In this document: positions 1 through 8,934 of the stretch, piece by piece
How the letters are laid out: every line of letters begins with the position of its first letter
Position numbering within the stretch: the first letter of the stretch is position 1
From: Pelagibacteraceae bacterium AG-325-C03
GTDB taxonomy: Bacteria > Pseudomonadota > Alphaproteobacteria > Pelagibacterales > Pelagibacteraceae
Assembly: GCA_003283025.1 (NCBI GenBank)
Contig: QBYC01000001.1
Span: 77,308 to 141,307, forward strand
Reading direction: 5' to 3'
DNA: 64,000 nucleotides
Program-made: the position numbers and the translations under genes
The notes under the pieces: generated by a model
Seen by the model: the letters and a program-made list of their open reading frames with translations, nothing else
The model's database searches: none
What the model was told of the DNA's origin: nothing

Positions 1-726
1 ATTGTTCCTACCCTTGTTGCTGGAGCAATAGGTTATGCTATTTTAGGTCTAAGAGGTCATTATTTTGCGATTTGTACTTTAGGTTTAGGAATTGCGGCAG
101 GTGAAATCGCCGGAGGGATAGAAATTATTGGGGCAGGTCAAGGCTTCACTACTCCACCTTTTCCAGCAGAAATAGTTGACCCTGAAGCAAGAGGACAATT
201 TTTCTACTTCTTAAGTTTTTTAGTATTAGTTCTAGCATTCGTTTTTGTAAAATATATTTATGGCTCTAGATTTAGATTAATTTTAAATGCGATAAGAGAT
301 AACGAGGACAAAGCAGAAGCTATGGGTATTCAAACAATGAAATATAAAATTGTTGGCTGGATGTGCTCTGCATTTTTCTGTGGTCTTGCCGGCGGAATTA
401 TGGGCGGACTAATTGGATATATAGACTCCACTGATGTTGCGTTTGATGGAAGAGAGATGGGAGTATTCATGGTTCTTATGGCAATACTTGGTGGTAAAGG
501 AACTTTATGGGGTCCAGTAATTGGTGCAACTTTATTCCACTTCTTCAAGGAAGGTCTTTGGACTTTTATATTGGGCTGGCAATATGTTGCGCTTGGAGTT
601 TTAATTGTTGTGATCGTAGTTTATTTCCCCGAAGGATTAATGGGTTGGTTAAGAGAAAAATACCCTGATAGATTTGGTGAAGTAATTGACGAAAAAGATC
701 GTAAAGCACAGGTAGAAATAAAATGA
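1..726 (+). CDS. livM: Branched-chain amino acid ABC transporter permease LivM (5' end outside window)
   Basis: The frame is open from base 1 and ends at a TGA at 724-726, so only the C-terminal part is present. It is one of the two inner-membrane permeases of a high-affinity importer for leucine, isoleucine, valine or related amino acids. The visible part has several hydrophobic segments, the cytoplasmic loop RLILNAIRDNEDKAEAMGI that is typical of LivM and docks the ATPases, and the late GGKGTLWGPVIGA segment. The stop overlaps the start of livG (ATGA), so translation is probably coupled. The substrate is inferred from family and from the azlCD genes downstream; urea or amide importers share this fold. 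Confidence 0.93.
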   Translation: MVPTLVAGAIGYAILGLRGHYFAICTLGLGIAAGEIAGGIEIIGAGQGFTTPPFPAEIVDPEARGQFFYFLSFLVLVLAFVFVKYIYGSRFRLILNAIRDNEDKAEAMGIQTMKYKIVGWMCSAFFCGLAGGIMGGLIGYIDSTDVAFDGREMGVFMVLMAILGGKGTLWGPVIGATLFHFFKEGLWTFILGWQYVALGVLIVVIVVYFPEGLMGWLREKYPDRFGEVIDEKDRKAQVEIK

Positions 727-1457
727 GTATTTTAGAAGTTAAAAGCGTAAGTAAATCTTTCGGTGGTGTGCAAGCTAACGTAGATATTTCTGTTGCAGTA
801 GAACAAGGGTCAATTGTTGGTCTAATAGGACCTAACGGCTCAGGTAAAACTACTTTATTTAATTCTATCGTAGGAACTCATCCAATAGATAAAGGATCTA
901 TAGTTTTTGATAACACAGAGGTATCAGAAATGCCTGTTCCAGCAGTAGCTAAACTTGGTTTGTTAAGAACGTTTCAACAAACAAGAATTTATTCAAAACT
1001 TAATTGCGTAGAGAACATGCTAATAAGTCATAAGGCTAGTGATACTGGATTTATTTTCGCAAAAGTGCCTGCTGAACTTACAGAGAAAGCAGAAACTCTT
1101 TTAAACTTTGTAGGTCTTTACCAAAAAAGAAATTTAAGAGCAGGAGATTTATCATTTGGACAGCAAAAATTACTAGAATTAGCAATGGCTCTAATGAATG
1201 AACCAAAAATGCTTTTATTAGATGAACCTACAGCTGGAATTAATCCCACTTTAATTAATGGTATTATAGATCGGTTGATTAAAATAAATAAAGATTATGG
1301 AATAACTTTATTAGTTATAGAACACAATATGAAAGTGATTATGAGTTTAGCACAAAAAATTTTCTGCTTAGCGCACGGTAAAATGTTAGCAGAGGGTTCA
1401 CCTGATCAAATTAAGAATGATAAGCGAGTTATTGATGCTTATTTAGGAGCTCAGTAA
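723..1457 (+). CDS. livG: Branched-chain amino acid ABC transporter ATP-binding protein LivG
   Basis: ATPase subunit, 244 aa, normal for the family. Walker A is GPNGSGKTT near residues 36-44, the signature is LSFGQQKLLELA, and Walker B is MLLLDEPTAGINP, the LivG-type form. The C-terminal INKDYGITLLVIEHNMKVIM segment holds the switch histidine. It should pair with LivF to power import through the LivH/LivM permeases on the cytoplasmic face. It overlaps livM by 4 bases and shares the A of a TAATG junction with livF. Confidence 0.95.
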   Translation: MSILEVKSVSKSFGGVQANVDISVAVEQGSIVGLIGPNGSGKTTLFNSIVGTHPIDKGSIVFDNTEVSEMPVPAVAKLGLLRTFQQTRIYSKLNCVENMLISHKASDTGFIFAKVPAELTEKAETLLNFVGLYQKRNLRAGDLSFGQQKLLELAMALMNEPKMLLLDEPTAGINPTLINGIIDRLIKINKDYGITLLVIEHNMKVIMSLAQKIFCLAHGKMLAEGSPDQIKNDKRVIDAYLGAQ

Positions 1458-2242
1458 TGGCAAATCAATATGATGTTTTAGGAAAAGCGCCTAGTTTAGA
1501 AGACCTTAACAAATTGTCTTCAAGCGATGTCCACTTAACTATTAGAGGTCTAAACGCTGGCTATGGAAAAATGGAAATTCTTCACAACTTTGATTTAACC
1601 GTTAGTAAAGCACAGTCATTATGTTTAATTGGACCAAACGGAGCTGGGAAATCTACGATACTACATTCTATTTACGGCTTCACAAATATTTTTGATGGAA
1701 AAATTGAATTAGAGGGCGATGAAATTACAAAATTAACTCCCGCACAAAAACTAAGCAAAGTTGGTATCGCCTACATCTTGCAAGACAATTCAGTGTTTCC
1801 TGATATGACAGTTGAGGAAAATCTTTTAATGGGTGGATATATTAAAGATAAACAGGACGAAGCTTATGAAGAAGCAGAGAGAATTTTTCAAAAATACGAA
1901 AGATTAAGAAATAGAAGAGATCAACCTGCAAAAGTTTTATCTGGCGGTGAAAGAAGATTATTAGAAATTTCAAGAGCGCTTGTGATGAAACCCTCAATAT
2001 TATTAGTTGATGAACCATCAATTGGATTAGAACCAAGATACATAAATATGGTATTTGAAATTTTATATGATCTTCAAAAAAATGAAAAGAAAACTATTAT
2101 TCTCGTAGAACAGAATGCCAAAAAAGGTTTAGAGTTTGCCGATATCGGATATGTTTTAGTTTCAGGTCAAACTGCTATAGCAGGAAAAGGTGATGATCTT
2201 TTAAAAAATCCAGACGTAGGTAGATTATTCCTCGGTGGATGA
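1457..2242 (+). CDS. livF: Branched-chain amino acid ABC transporter ATP-binding protein LivF
   Basis: Second ATPase of the importer, 261 aa. Walker A is GPNGAGKST, the signature is LSGGERRLLEISRAL, and Walker B is ILLVDEPSIGLEP, the form typical of LivF. About 20 N-terminal residues precede the nucleotide-binding domain, slightly more than in E. coli LivF. It begins on the last base of the livG stop and its own stop overlaps the start of azlC, so livMGF-azlCD looks like one transcription unit. Confidence 0.95.
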   Translation: MANQYDVLGKAPSLEDLNKLSSSDVHLTIRGLNAGYGKMEILHNFDLTVSKAQSLCLIGPNGAGKSTILHSIYGFTNIFDGKIELEGDEITKLTPAQKLSKVGIAYILQDNSVFPDMTVEENLLMGGYIKDKQDEAYEEAERIFQKYERLRNRRDQPAKVLSGGERRLLEISRALVMKPSILLVDEPSIGLEPRYINMVFEILYDLQKNEKKTIILVEQNAKKGLEFADIGYVLVSGQTAIAGKGDDLLKNPDVGRLFLGG

Positions 2243-2943
2243 TAAATTCGAGAGTATTTTTTCAAGGATTAATATCATTAAAAGGTTCTAAAAGTCCGGC
2301 AATACCGCTTGGTGCGTGCTTTATAGCATTAGGAGCTTTATTAAAAGATGCTGGATTTAATATTCAACAAAGCGCTGCCTCAAGTTTATTTACTTATGCC
2401 TTACCAGGTCAATTAGTAATGGCGGAGTCATTATTATTAGGTGCTTCTGTAATAAATATATTCATAGCAGTATGGTTGGTAAATTTTAGACTTTATCCAA
2501 TGACTGTTTCATTATTTCCTCTTTTAAACCATAAGTCTCAACCTAAATGGAAATATTATTTATCCTGTCATTTCTTAGCCGTTTCATCTTGGTTAATTGC
2601 AAAAGATAGTTATAAAAACATTAACAAAAGACACAGGATTGATTTTTGGATTGGTATAGGTATTGGAACTTGGTCTACAGCCATTTTAATGACTGTACTT
2701 GGATATCTAGCAGCTGACTATTTAAATAAAGATATGTTGATAGGTTTAGCAATTGTAAACCCAGTTTATTTTTTTTGTATGATGATAGGAGCAATGCAAA
2801 ATTTAAGTATGTCCTTAGCAGTCATTCTTGGAACAGTGTTAGGTCCAATTATTTATTTATTTTCTTCAGAATGGGCTTTATTATTTGCTGGATTAATAGC
2901 TGGCACAATTGCTTTTTTATTTGGGGAAAAAAATGGAAAATAG
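2239..2943 (+). CDS. azlC: AzlC family branched-chain amino acid exporter, large subunit
   Basis: A 234-residue hydrophobic protein with about six predicted membrane helices. The N-terminal IPLGACFIALGALLKDAGF and TYALPGQLVMAESLLLGAS stretches are typical of AzlC (YgaZ-like), which pairs with a small AzlD (YgaH-like) subunit to export branched-chain amino acids or their analogues. It overlaps livF by 4 bases and azlD by 11. Having an exporter in the same operon as an importer suggests a balance of uptake and overflow, or a role other than export; this is inference. Confidence 0.85.
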   Translation: MINSRVFFQGLISLKGSKSPAIPLGACFIALGALLKDAGFNIQQSAASSLFTYALPGQLVMAESLLLGASVINIFIAVWLVNFRLYPMTVSLFPLLNHKSQPKWKYYLSCHFLAVSSWLIAKDSYKNINKRHRIDFWIGIGIGTWSTAILMTVLGYLAADYLNKDMLIGLAIVNPVYFFCMMIGAMQNLSMSLAVILGTVLGPIIYLFSSEWALLFAGLIAGTIAFLFGEKNGK

Positions 2944-3259
2944 TCAGATTATTATATTAGCAATCATCGCTACTTCCTTAGCAACTTTCATATCTAGATT
3001 TATGGGTGCTTTAACCTCAGAGAAAGTAAGTGTAAAATCCAAAATTTTTCAATGGTTTAACTGTGTTGCTTATTCAACATTAGCTGCTCTTTTAGGAAGA
3101 ATGATTATATTTCCTGCTGGAGTTTTGGCAGGCTCTGAATTGATTATAAGACTTGTAGTGATGATAGCATGTGTAGCATTATTTGTACTAACAAAGAAAA
3201 ATCTAGTTATACCAACTGTATTTTCTGCAATTTTTTTAAGTTTTTTAATAAATTTTTAA
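2933..3259 (+). CDS. azlD: AzlD family branched-chain amino acid exporter, small subunit
   Basis: Small membrane protein of 108 aa with three to four hydrophobic segments, the size and context expected of AzlD. The ATG at 2933 (protein begins MENSQIIIL) is chosen because a GGGGA ribosome-binding-like stretch lies just upstream at 2923-2927 and because it gives a short 11-base overlap with azlC. An upstream TTG in the same frame at 2909 is less likely. The gene ends the operon; no strong terminator follows. Confidence 0.8.
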   Translation: MENSQIIILAIIATSLATFISRFMGALTSEKVSVKSKIFQWFNCVAYSTLAALLGRMIIFPAGVLAGSELIIRLVVMIACVALFVLTKKNLVIPTVFSAIFLSFLINF

Positions 3260-3382
3260 TTATCAATTAAATAAAATTTTTTAATACATTCTAATACAAA
3301 AATATGCTAAAAATGCATATGGAAGTGATATTGCTTATTTTAATCGCCCTTTGGGCATCAGGTTCAGTCAGTTAACTTTTAA

Positions 3383-4279
3383 ATGGGCTTTTCAATTTCC
3401 GATCACGAAAACTCAAAAAGAATTAAATTAATTAAATTTAAAGAAGATGATTTAGATCGACTAATTTTTCCATTTAAAAAACACTCAATTTTGTCATTGG
3501 AATACAAACCTTTTTCAAGATTTAGTCTAGCTAAAAGTTTAGATGAAGTTTTTGAAAATAAATTAAGTAAGACTTTAAACGAAATTCTTAATGATCGTAA
3601 AACAGGTACAGTCATTGTAGAACCTGAGGTTAGTAACAAGAAATTTGATAAAGATTTCTTAATAAAAATATCAACTGGACTTGCATATTTAATTGGAAAC
3701 CCAAATTTTGACTCAATGAGCGGAAAATATTACGCAAGATTTCATGTTAAACATCAAGATAGCAGCGATTCATATTTGAGAAAAGCTTACACAAATTTAG
3801 ATCTTCATACAGATGGAACATATGTAAAAGAAAAAACCGATTGGTTAATTATGACTAAAATGGAAGAACAAAATGTGAATGGCGGTGAAAGTGTAATTCT
3901 GCATTTAGATGACTGGGAACATCTTGATGAACTAAGTCAAGATCCTGTAGGACAACAAAATTTTATATGGGGATCACCTAAAAGTAAAAATGTAGATTAT
4001 AAAGTAGAACATCCGGTATTTACAAAAGATAAAAAAGGCAAACCTACTATTTCTTATATTGATCAATTTCCAGAGCCAAAAAATATGGAACAAGGTTTAT
4101 TTCTCCAAAAATTATCTGATTCTCTTGAAGAAAGTAAAAAAAAAGTTATTTTCCCCTTACCTGTTGGATCTATCATTTTTTCTAATAACTATTTTTGGTT
4201 ACATGGAAGAAAAGCATTTATTGAGCATACTGGGTTATCTAGAGAATTATTAAGAATTAGGGGAACTTTTTTCAATTAA
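3383..4279 (+). CDS. glaH: CsiD/GlaH-like 2-oxoglutarate-dependent glutarate 2-hydroxylase
   Basis: 298 aa, close to E. coli CsiD (GlaH), which hydroxylates glutarate to L-2-hydroxyglutarate using Fe(II), O2 and 2-oxoglutarate. The iron-binding HxD is in LHTDGTYV (H142, D144); the distal histidine is in NNYFWLHGR (about residue 274); the late arginine for 2-oxoglutarate lies in SRELLRIRG. The middle stretch GGESVILHLDDWEHLDE is characteristic of CsiD rather than TauD. The expected partner lhgO (L-2-hydroxyglutarate oxidase) is not next to it. A tctCBA transporter follows after 88 bases, so the two may form a glutarate or C5-dicarboxylate use module (inference). Confidence 0.82.
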   Translation: MGFSISDHENSKRIKLIKFKEDDLDRLIFPFKKHSILSLEYKPFSRFSLAKSLDEVFENKLSKTLNEILNDRKTGTVIVEPEVSNKKFDKDFLIKISTGLAYLIGNPNFDSMSGKYYARFHVKHQDSSDSYLRKAYTNLDLHTDGTYVKEKTDWLIMTKMEEQNVNGGESVILHLDDWEHLDELSQDPVGQQNFIWGSPKSKNVDYKVEHPVFTKDKKGKPTISYIDQFPEPKNMEQGLFLQKLSDSLEESKKKVIFPLPVGSIIFSNNYFWLHGRKAFIEHTGLSRELLRIRGTFFN

Positions 4280-4367
4280 TTTATAATAATTTTAATTAGT
4301 GTTATTGACTCTAACTCTCCATTCATTTTTAATAACCTTAATTAATTAATTAACAGAGGGAAATAAT

Positions 4368-5348
4368 ATGTTTAATAATTTGAAAAAATTAATTAGCTTA
4401 GTTTTCACAACTGTTCTTTTAACATCAATCTCATCAACCAGTTTTGCAATCGATAAGTTACATTTTATTATCGGTGGCGGTGCTGGTGGTGGTTGGGATG
4501 GAACTGCTAGAGGAACTGGTGAAGCTTTAACTAAAGCTGGTATGTTAAAAAGTGCTTCTTACGAAAATATGTCAGGTGGTGGTGGAGGAAAAGCCCTATC
4601 TTACATAATCAATTCGAAGCCTGAGGGAACTGTATTAGTTCAATCAACGCCTTTAGTATTAAGATCAATCACAAGACATAAAGGCTATGTAGCTGGGTCA
4701 GGTGTATTATCTTACAAAGACGTTAAACCAATCGCAGGTGTAATTGGCGACTACGGTGCAATTGCAGTTGCTAAAAATTCACCATATAAAAATTTTAAAG
4801 ATGTAGTCGATGCATACAAAAAAGATCCTAAGTCAATCAAAATGGCTGGTGGATCAGTAAGAGGAAGCATGGACCATTTAATTGGTGCACTTGCATTTCA
4901 AGAAGCCGGCGCAAACCCTAACAACGTAGTGTACGTACCCTACGATGCTGGCGGTAAAGCATTAGCTGGACTTTTATCAGGGGAAACACAAATTCTTTCA
5001 ACTGGTCTGGGAGAAGTAATGGGTGCTAGAGACCAAGTAAGAATTATTGGCATTACAGCTCCAGACAGAGTAGGCGATGCTCCAGAAGTTCCTACTTTAA
5101 AAGAACAAGGTTTCGATGTCCAGTTTGTTAACTGGAGAGGTTTCTTTGCTCCTAAAAGTATGCCAAGTGGAGATGTAAAGAAGATTGCTAAAATGTTAGG
5201 CGATGTTCAAAAAACTCCTGAATGGGAAACGGTTAGAAAAAGAAATGCTTGGGTAAATATTTATAACCCAGGAAGTAAATTCGATAGTTTCTTAAAAAAA
5301 CAAACAAAAGAAATGACAACGTTAATGAAAAAACTAGGTGTTATCTAG
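4368..5348 (+). CDS. tctC: Tripartite tricarboxylate transporter substrate-binding protein (TctC/Bug family)
   Basis: 326 aa with a signal peptide (KKLISLVFTTVLL, cleavage near SFA-ID), so a periplasmic solute-binding protein. The start GGGAGGGWDGTARGTGEAL and the later PYDAGGKALAGLLSGE are typical of Bug proteins, which bind carboxylates such as citrate, glutarate or aspartate. A GAGGG ribosome binding site lies 8 bases before the ATG. It is the first gene of tctCBA. The ligand cannot be read from sequence; the neighbouring glutarate hydroxylase makes a C5 dicarboxylate a reasonable guess. Confidence 0.9.
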   Translation: MFNNLKKLISLVFTTVLLTSISSTSFAIDKLHFIIGGGAGGGWDGTARGTGEALTKAGMLKSASYENMSGGGGGKALSYIINSKPEGTVLVQSTPLVLRSITRHKGYVAGSGVLSYKDVKPIAGVIGDYGAIAVAKNSPYKNFKDVVDAYKKDPKSIKMAGGSVRGSMDHLIGALAFQEAGANPNNVVYVPYDAGGKALAGLLSGETQILSTGLGEVMGARDQVRIIGITAPDRVGDAPEVPTLKEQGFDVQFVNWRGFFAPKSMPSGDVKKIAKMLGDVQKTPEWETVRKRNAWVNIYNPGSKFDSFLKKQTKEMTTLMKKLGVI

Positions 5349-5371
5349 TTAGTTAACTTTAAGGAAGAGCA

Positions 5372-5842
5372 GTGAAAATAAATTCAGTAAAAATTATTTC
5401 GCTGCTCTTCTTTATTTTATCAGCATTTTATTTATATACAGCACATCAAATACAAGTTTTTACCTTCGATGAAAATGCACCTTTTAATGCCAAAACTTTT
5501 CCAATTTATTTAGGTTATGCTGGAATGTTTTTTTCTGGTTTAAAACTTGTTTTGCCAGACCAAAAACCTATAGAGGTAGATTCAAAACACTTAGAGTTTA
5601 AAAAAACTTTTTTGTTAGTTTTAACTATGATTATTTATGGAGCGACAATTCTTAAAGTTGGTTTCTTTTTGTCTACTTCATTATTTTTAGTTTTTTCTTA
5701 TTATTTTTTAGGAGAGAGAAGATGGAAATATATTTTAATATTTTCTTTTCCTTTTGTTGCAATCTTTATGTATCTTCTTCATGGTTTATTAGCAGTATAC
5801 CTTAGAGATCCATTGTTGAAATATATAGGAATAATGGGATGA
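5372..5842 (+). CDS. tctB: Tripartite tricarboxylate transporter small membrane subunit TctB
   Basis: 156 aa, four hydrophobic segments, the usual size and topology of the small TTT membrane subunit. It starts at GTG 5372 with AAGGAAG at 5361-5367 as ribosome binding site, 23 bases after tctC. Its stop overlaps the tctA start in an ATGA. TctB proteins diverge quickly, so the call rests mainly on size, membrane pattern and position between tctC and tctA. Confidence 0.85.
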   Translation: MKINSVKIISLLFFILSAFYLYTAHQIQVFTFDENAPFNAKTFPIYLGYAGMFFSGLKLVLPDQKPIEVDSKHLEFKKTFLLVLTMIIYGATILKVGFFLSTSLFLVFSYYFLGERRWKYILIFSFPFVAIFMYLLHGLLAVYLRDPLLKYIGIMG

Positions 5843-7341
5843 TCGAAGGAATACTTATTGGTTTAAAAACCGCTTTATCTTTTCAAAACCTTTTAATGGT
5901 TACGACTGGATGTTTTGCAGGAACTATAATTGGAATGCTACCTGGTTTAGGTCCAATGACTGCTATAGCTTTAATGATCCCTATTACCTATGGCTTCGAT
6001 CCAGCTACTGGATTAATTTTAATGGCAGGAGTTTATTATGGCGCTGTTTTTGGAGGATCAACATCTTCAATCTTAATTAATGCACCCGGAGTTCCAGGTA
6101 CTGTTGCAACATCATTTGATGGCTATCCAATGGCACAACAAGGTAAGGCTGGTAAAGCCCTAGCGATCGCTGCATACAGTTCATTTGCTGGAGGAACAAT
6201 TGCAGCTATTTTTTTATTAATCGCAGCTCCAAGTTTATCTAAAGTAAGTTTATCTTTTAGATCACCAGATTATTTTGGGTTAATGATATTAGGATTGACA
6301 GCTGTCGCTGCATTTTCCTCTAAAGGAAATTTTTTAAAAGCAATGATGATGTGCGTTTTTGGTTTAATGTTAGCCTCAATTGGTCAAGACACTTTATCCG
6401 ATATTCCAAGATTTACTTTTAATACCATGAATTTATCTGACGGAATTAGTTTCGTATTAGTAGTAATGGCTACTTTTGCTATGAGTGAAGCTTTAACTAT
6501 TATTATTAAAGGAAATGACCCTACAAAAGCTGCAAAACAAATTTCTTTAACAGATTTAGGATCAATAAAAGTTACTAAAGAAGAAACAAAACAAATGGCT
6601 AAAACTATTCCACGCTCTTCAATTCTTGGATTTATTGTTGGAGTTTTACCAGGCGCAGGAGCAACAATTGCATCTTTTTTAGCTTATGGAATGGAGAGAA
6701 ACTTTGTCAGCAATACGGAAAAAGAAAAGTTTGGTAAGGGTAGTGTTCAAGGTTTGTCTGCACCAGAGACGGCAAATAATGCCGCTTGCTCAGGGGCGTT
6801 TGTACCACTTTTAACCTTAGGAATTCCTGGTAGCGGAACTACAGCAGTTATGCTTGGAGCTCTATTAGGCTTTGGGATTCAACCGGGTCCAAGACTGTAT
6901 GAAACTAATCCAGAAATTTTTTGGTCCGTAATAATGTCTATGTATATTGGGATGGTTGTTCTTTTGATTCTCAATCTTCCTTTAATTCCATATATCGCAA
7001 GGATACTTGCTGTACCTAGAACATTTTTAATTCCAATGATTTTATTTTTTTCTGTTACAGGAATTTATCTAATGTCGTTTAATAATTTCGATATTTTTTT
7101 AATGATTGGTATTGCAGTCTTAGCAACTATTTTAAGACTTTATGATTTCCCTATGCCCCCGTTAATTTTAGCATTTGTTCTAGGAGGTTTAATGGAGGAA
7201 AATTTAAGAAGATCGCTTTTAATTAGTGATGGATCCTGGTCGTTCTTATGGAGTAGACCTTTAACAATATGTATAATGATATCGATTCTGTTAATTATTA
7301 TTTGGCAAATTTATTCTGGTTTAAAATCTAAAAATAAATAA
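5839..7341 (+). CDS. tctA: Tripartite tricarboxylate transporter large permease TctA
   Basis: 500-residue polytopic permease, standard length. Diagnostic segments are GTIIGMLPGLGPMTAIALMIP near the N-terminus, GAVFGGSTSSILINAPGVPG around residue 75, and the internal repeat VGVLPGAGATIASFLAYG in the second half. The N-terminal half and the second half look like the two inverted repeats of the family. With TctB and the binding protein it forms an ion-driven secondary carboxylate importer. Last gene of the operon. Confidence 0.93.
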   Translation: MIEGILIGLKTALSFQNLLMVTTGCFAGTIIGMLPGLGPMTAIALMIPITYGFDPATGLILMAGVYYGAVFGGSTSSILINAPGVPGTVATSFDGYPMAQQGKAGKALAIAAYSSFAGGTIAAIFLLIAAPSLSKVSLSFRSPDYFGLMILGLTAVAAFSSKGNFLKAMMMCVFGLMLASIGQDTLSDIPRFTFNTMNLSDGISFVLVVMATFAMSEALTIIIKGNDPTKAAKQISLTDLGSIKVTKEETKQMAKTIPRSSILGFIVGVLPGAGATIASFLAYGMERNFVSNTEKEKFGKGSVQGLSAPETANNAACSGAFVPLLTLGIPGSGTTAVMLGALLGFGIQPGPRLYETNPEIFWSVIMSMYIGMVVLLILNLPLIPYIARILAVPRTFLIPMILFFSVTGIYLMSFNNFDIFLMIGIAVLATILRLYDFPMPPLILAFVLGGLMEENLRRSLLISDGSWSFLWSRPLTICIMISILLIIIWQIYSGLKSKNK

Positions 7342-7478
7342 GATATGTTGCAATTTTGTCACTTAAAAACCTCTAAAATAGCTGTTTTTTTCATTAATAC
7401 GGCAATTTTTTTGATTGACCGGTCGTAAAATACAATGTTATTTACGAATTAACGTTAATTTATAAATTAAGGAAATCT

Positions 7479-8168
7479 ATGATAAATGTTAAAAAATCAT
7501 TGTTGATTGTTGCTTCAGCAATCTTAATTACCTCTAAAGCATTCGCAGGTAGTTTTGGTCTAGGAGTAGCAGGTCACGTAGCTAGCGTAAGCGCTGATGG
7601 TACAGAGTCAACTCCTAGTGATACTGGGACTGAAAATTCTGTGAAGAGTGCAACAGCTGGTAATGAATTTATGTTTGGATCAGTTTTTGCTGAATATACT
7701 TTTGGCGAAAGTGAAGTTTTCACTTTTGGTATAGACTATGTTCCAGGATCTGCTGATGTTAACAGAAAGAATTTATCTAGAACGAATGTAACTTCAGATG
7801 CTCTCGAAGATAACCAACAAGATGGAGTTAGAACAGCTAACGCTGAAATTTCTGACCACATAACATATTACACTGAGTTTGGTGGTATGAATAGCTTGTA
7901 CGGTAAAATCGGTTTTTCTCAAGTTGATATTGAAACAAAAGATACAAGCACATCTTCTGGTACAGAAGGGTTTTATCCAGATAAAACTTTAGATGCTTGG
8001 ACTTATGGCTTTGGTTACAAAGGTGAATTTGGAACTCAAGGATATTATAAAGTTGAAGGGTATTATACAAACTACGATAGTTTTAATGCTACCTCTACAA
8101 CTAGTAATACCGTAAGTGCTGATCTTGATGTAGTAGGTGCTGCACTAAGATTAGGATATAAGTTTTAA
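7479..8168 (+). CDS. Outer-membrane beta-barrel protein
   Basis: 229 aa with a clear signal peptide (KKSLLIVASAILITSKAFA, then GSFG). The mature protein alternates polar and hydrophobic residues in short strands, is rich in Gly, Thr, Ser and Asp, and ends in LRLGYKF with a C-terminal phenylalanine, the usual outer-membrane insertion signal for the BAM complex. It stands alone with a 137-base upstream region and a strong terminator, so it is probably an independently expressed surface protein. The specific role (porin, receptor or structural) is not evident. Confidence 0.75.
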   Translation: MINVKKSLLIVASAILITSKAFAGSFGLGVAGHVASVSADGTESTPSDTGTENSVKSATAGNEFMFGSVFAEYTFGESEVFTFGIDYVPGSADVNRKNLSRTNVTSDALEDNQQDGVRTANAEISDHITYYTEFGGMNSLYGKIGFSQVDIETKDTSTSSGTEGFYPDKTLDAWTYGFGYKGEFGTQGYYKVEGYYTNYDSFNATSTTSNTVSADLDVVGAALRLGYKF

Positions 8169-8191
8169 AAATTCTAGATAGTTAAATTTAA

Positions 8192-8224
8192 AACCCGCAA
8201 TCTTGTGTTGCGGGTTTTTTATTT
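8192..8224 (+). terminator. Rho-independent terminator after the outer-membrane protein gene
   Basis: A perfect 9-bp stem, AACCCGCAA at 8192-8200 and TTGCGGGTT at 8208-8216, with a 7-base loop, runs into a T tract. It is 23 bases after the stop and one of the clearest intrinsic terminators in the window. Confidence 0.9.
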
Positions 8225-8493
8225 TTAAGCCTCTTTTATCTCCTTCTAATATCTAGGAATAAATCTCTTATTCTATAATTTACTGAAATAAAAAAATTAG
8301 CAATGCTATCTATGCCGTTGAGATGAAGTAAATCATTAACAATTTATATTTCACGAAGCTGATGAGGAAAAACAGCCTTCAATCTAAGTACAATAATAAA
8401 AGATCTTGCATACACAATTTCTGTTTGCGTATGTTAATTCATTAAGTTTCATTAAATTTAAACTTTTTACATTTAGATGTGAGATGTGTCTTT
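8225..8493. other. Intergenic region without a recognised gene
   Basis: About 270 bases between the terminator and the 3' end of the convergent DoxX gene. I find no convincing ORF on either strand. It contains a bulged hairpin (GAAGCTG 8355-8361 with CAGCCTTC 8373-8380) and a weaker stem around 8409-8433 (CATAC pairing with GTATG). Both could belong to an untranslated RNA or a weak terminator for the opposite gene; neither matches a family I know. Confidence 0.4.
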
Positions 8494-8883
8494 TTATAAT
8501 CTAACGTATTTTTTTTCTCTATCAACTGACCAATTTTTTGTCCCATTGACCACAATAAATAAAAGACCCCCGGCTAAACTTAAATTTTTAAAAAAAGCTA
8601 TACTCTGCATTTGATTAGCAAAATCATAGTGAAAAATAAATGCCGTCGCAATACAGAAGATTGCAAGAAAAAACGCTGATAATTTAGCTTTGTATCCAAT
8701 AATGATTAAGATAGGCAAAATAATCTCTATTGCTATTGCTGGGTATAACAATAGGCCGGGCAAACCAAATCCCTCCATCCAACTCATTGTTCCATCAACG
8801 CTAAAAAATTTTATTGTAAGCAGAAAATAAAAAAGATGGCTGAAATAAAAAAATCTTGCCAAAAGGTCTATTAAGTTATTCAT
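8494..8883 (-). CDS. DoxX family membrane protein
   Basis: 129 aa with four hydrophobic segments and the DoxX-type features LARFFYFSHLFYFLL, GLPGLLLYPAIAIEIILPILIIIGY and the ending FIVVNGTKNWSVDREKK. DoxX-like proteins are poorly characterised; some are thiosulfate:quinone oxidoreductase subunits or take part in redox homeostasis. The gene lies on the minus strand behind the AbrB-like membrane gene (51-base gap) and may share its transcript. Confidence 0.75.
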   Translation of the reverse strand: MNNLIDLLARFFYFSHLFYFLLTIKFFSVDGTMSWMEGFGLPGLLLYPAIAIEIILPILIIIGYKAKLSAFFLAIFCIATAFIFHYDFANQMQSIAFFKNLSLAGGLLFIVVNGTKNWSVDREKKYVRL

Positions 8884-8934
8884 AGCAATTTGTACTTAAA
8901 AATTACAGTTGAGTCAAAAAAAGATAAGATTAAT

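Noticed and set aside
3304-3375. A 23-codon hydrophobic frame and a GCCC-TTT-GGGC hairpin before the CsiD-like gene
   Set aside because: No ribosome binding site or known leader peptide pattern; the hairpin loop is too short to judge. Could be a leader, but unsupported.
7417-7424. GACCGGTC palindrome and TTGATT/TACAAT boxes before the outer-membrane protein gene
   Set aside because: Spacing of the boxes (14 bases) is outside the normal range and the palindrome is only 8 bp; not enough for a promoter call.
8355-8380. CTGATGAGGAAA, reminiscent of a hammerhead ribozyme core
   Set aside because: There is no stem II between CTGATGA and GAAA, and no cleavage-site partner; it is better read as a simple bulged hairpin.
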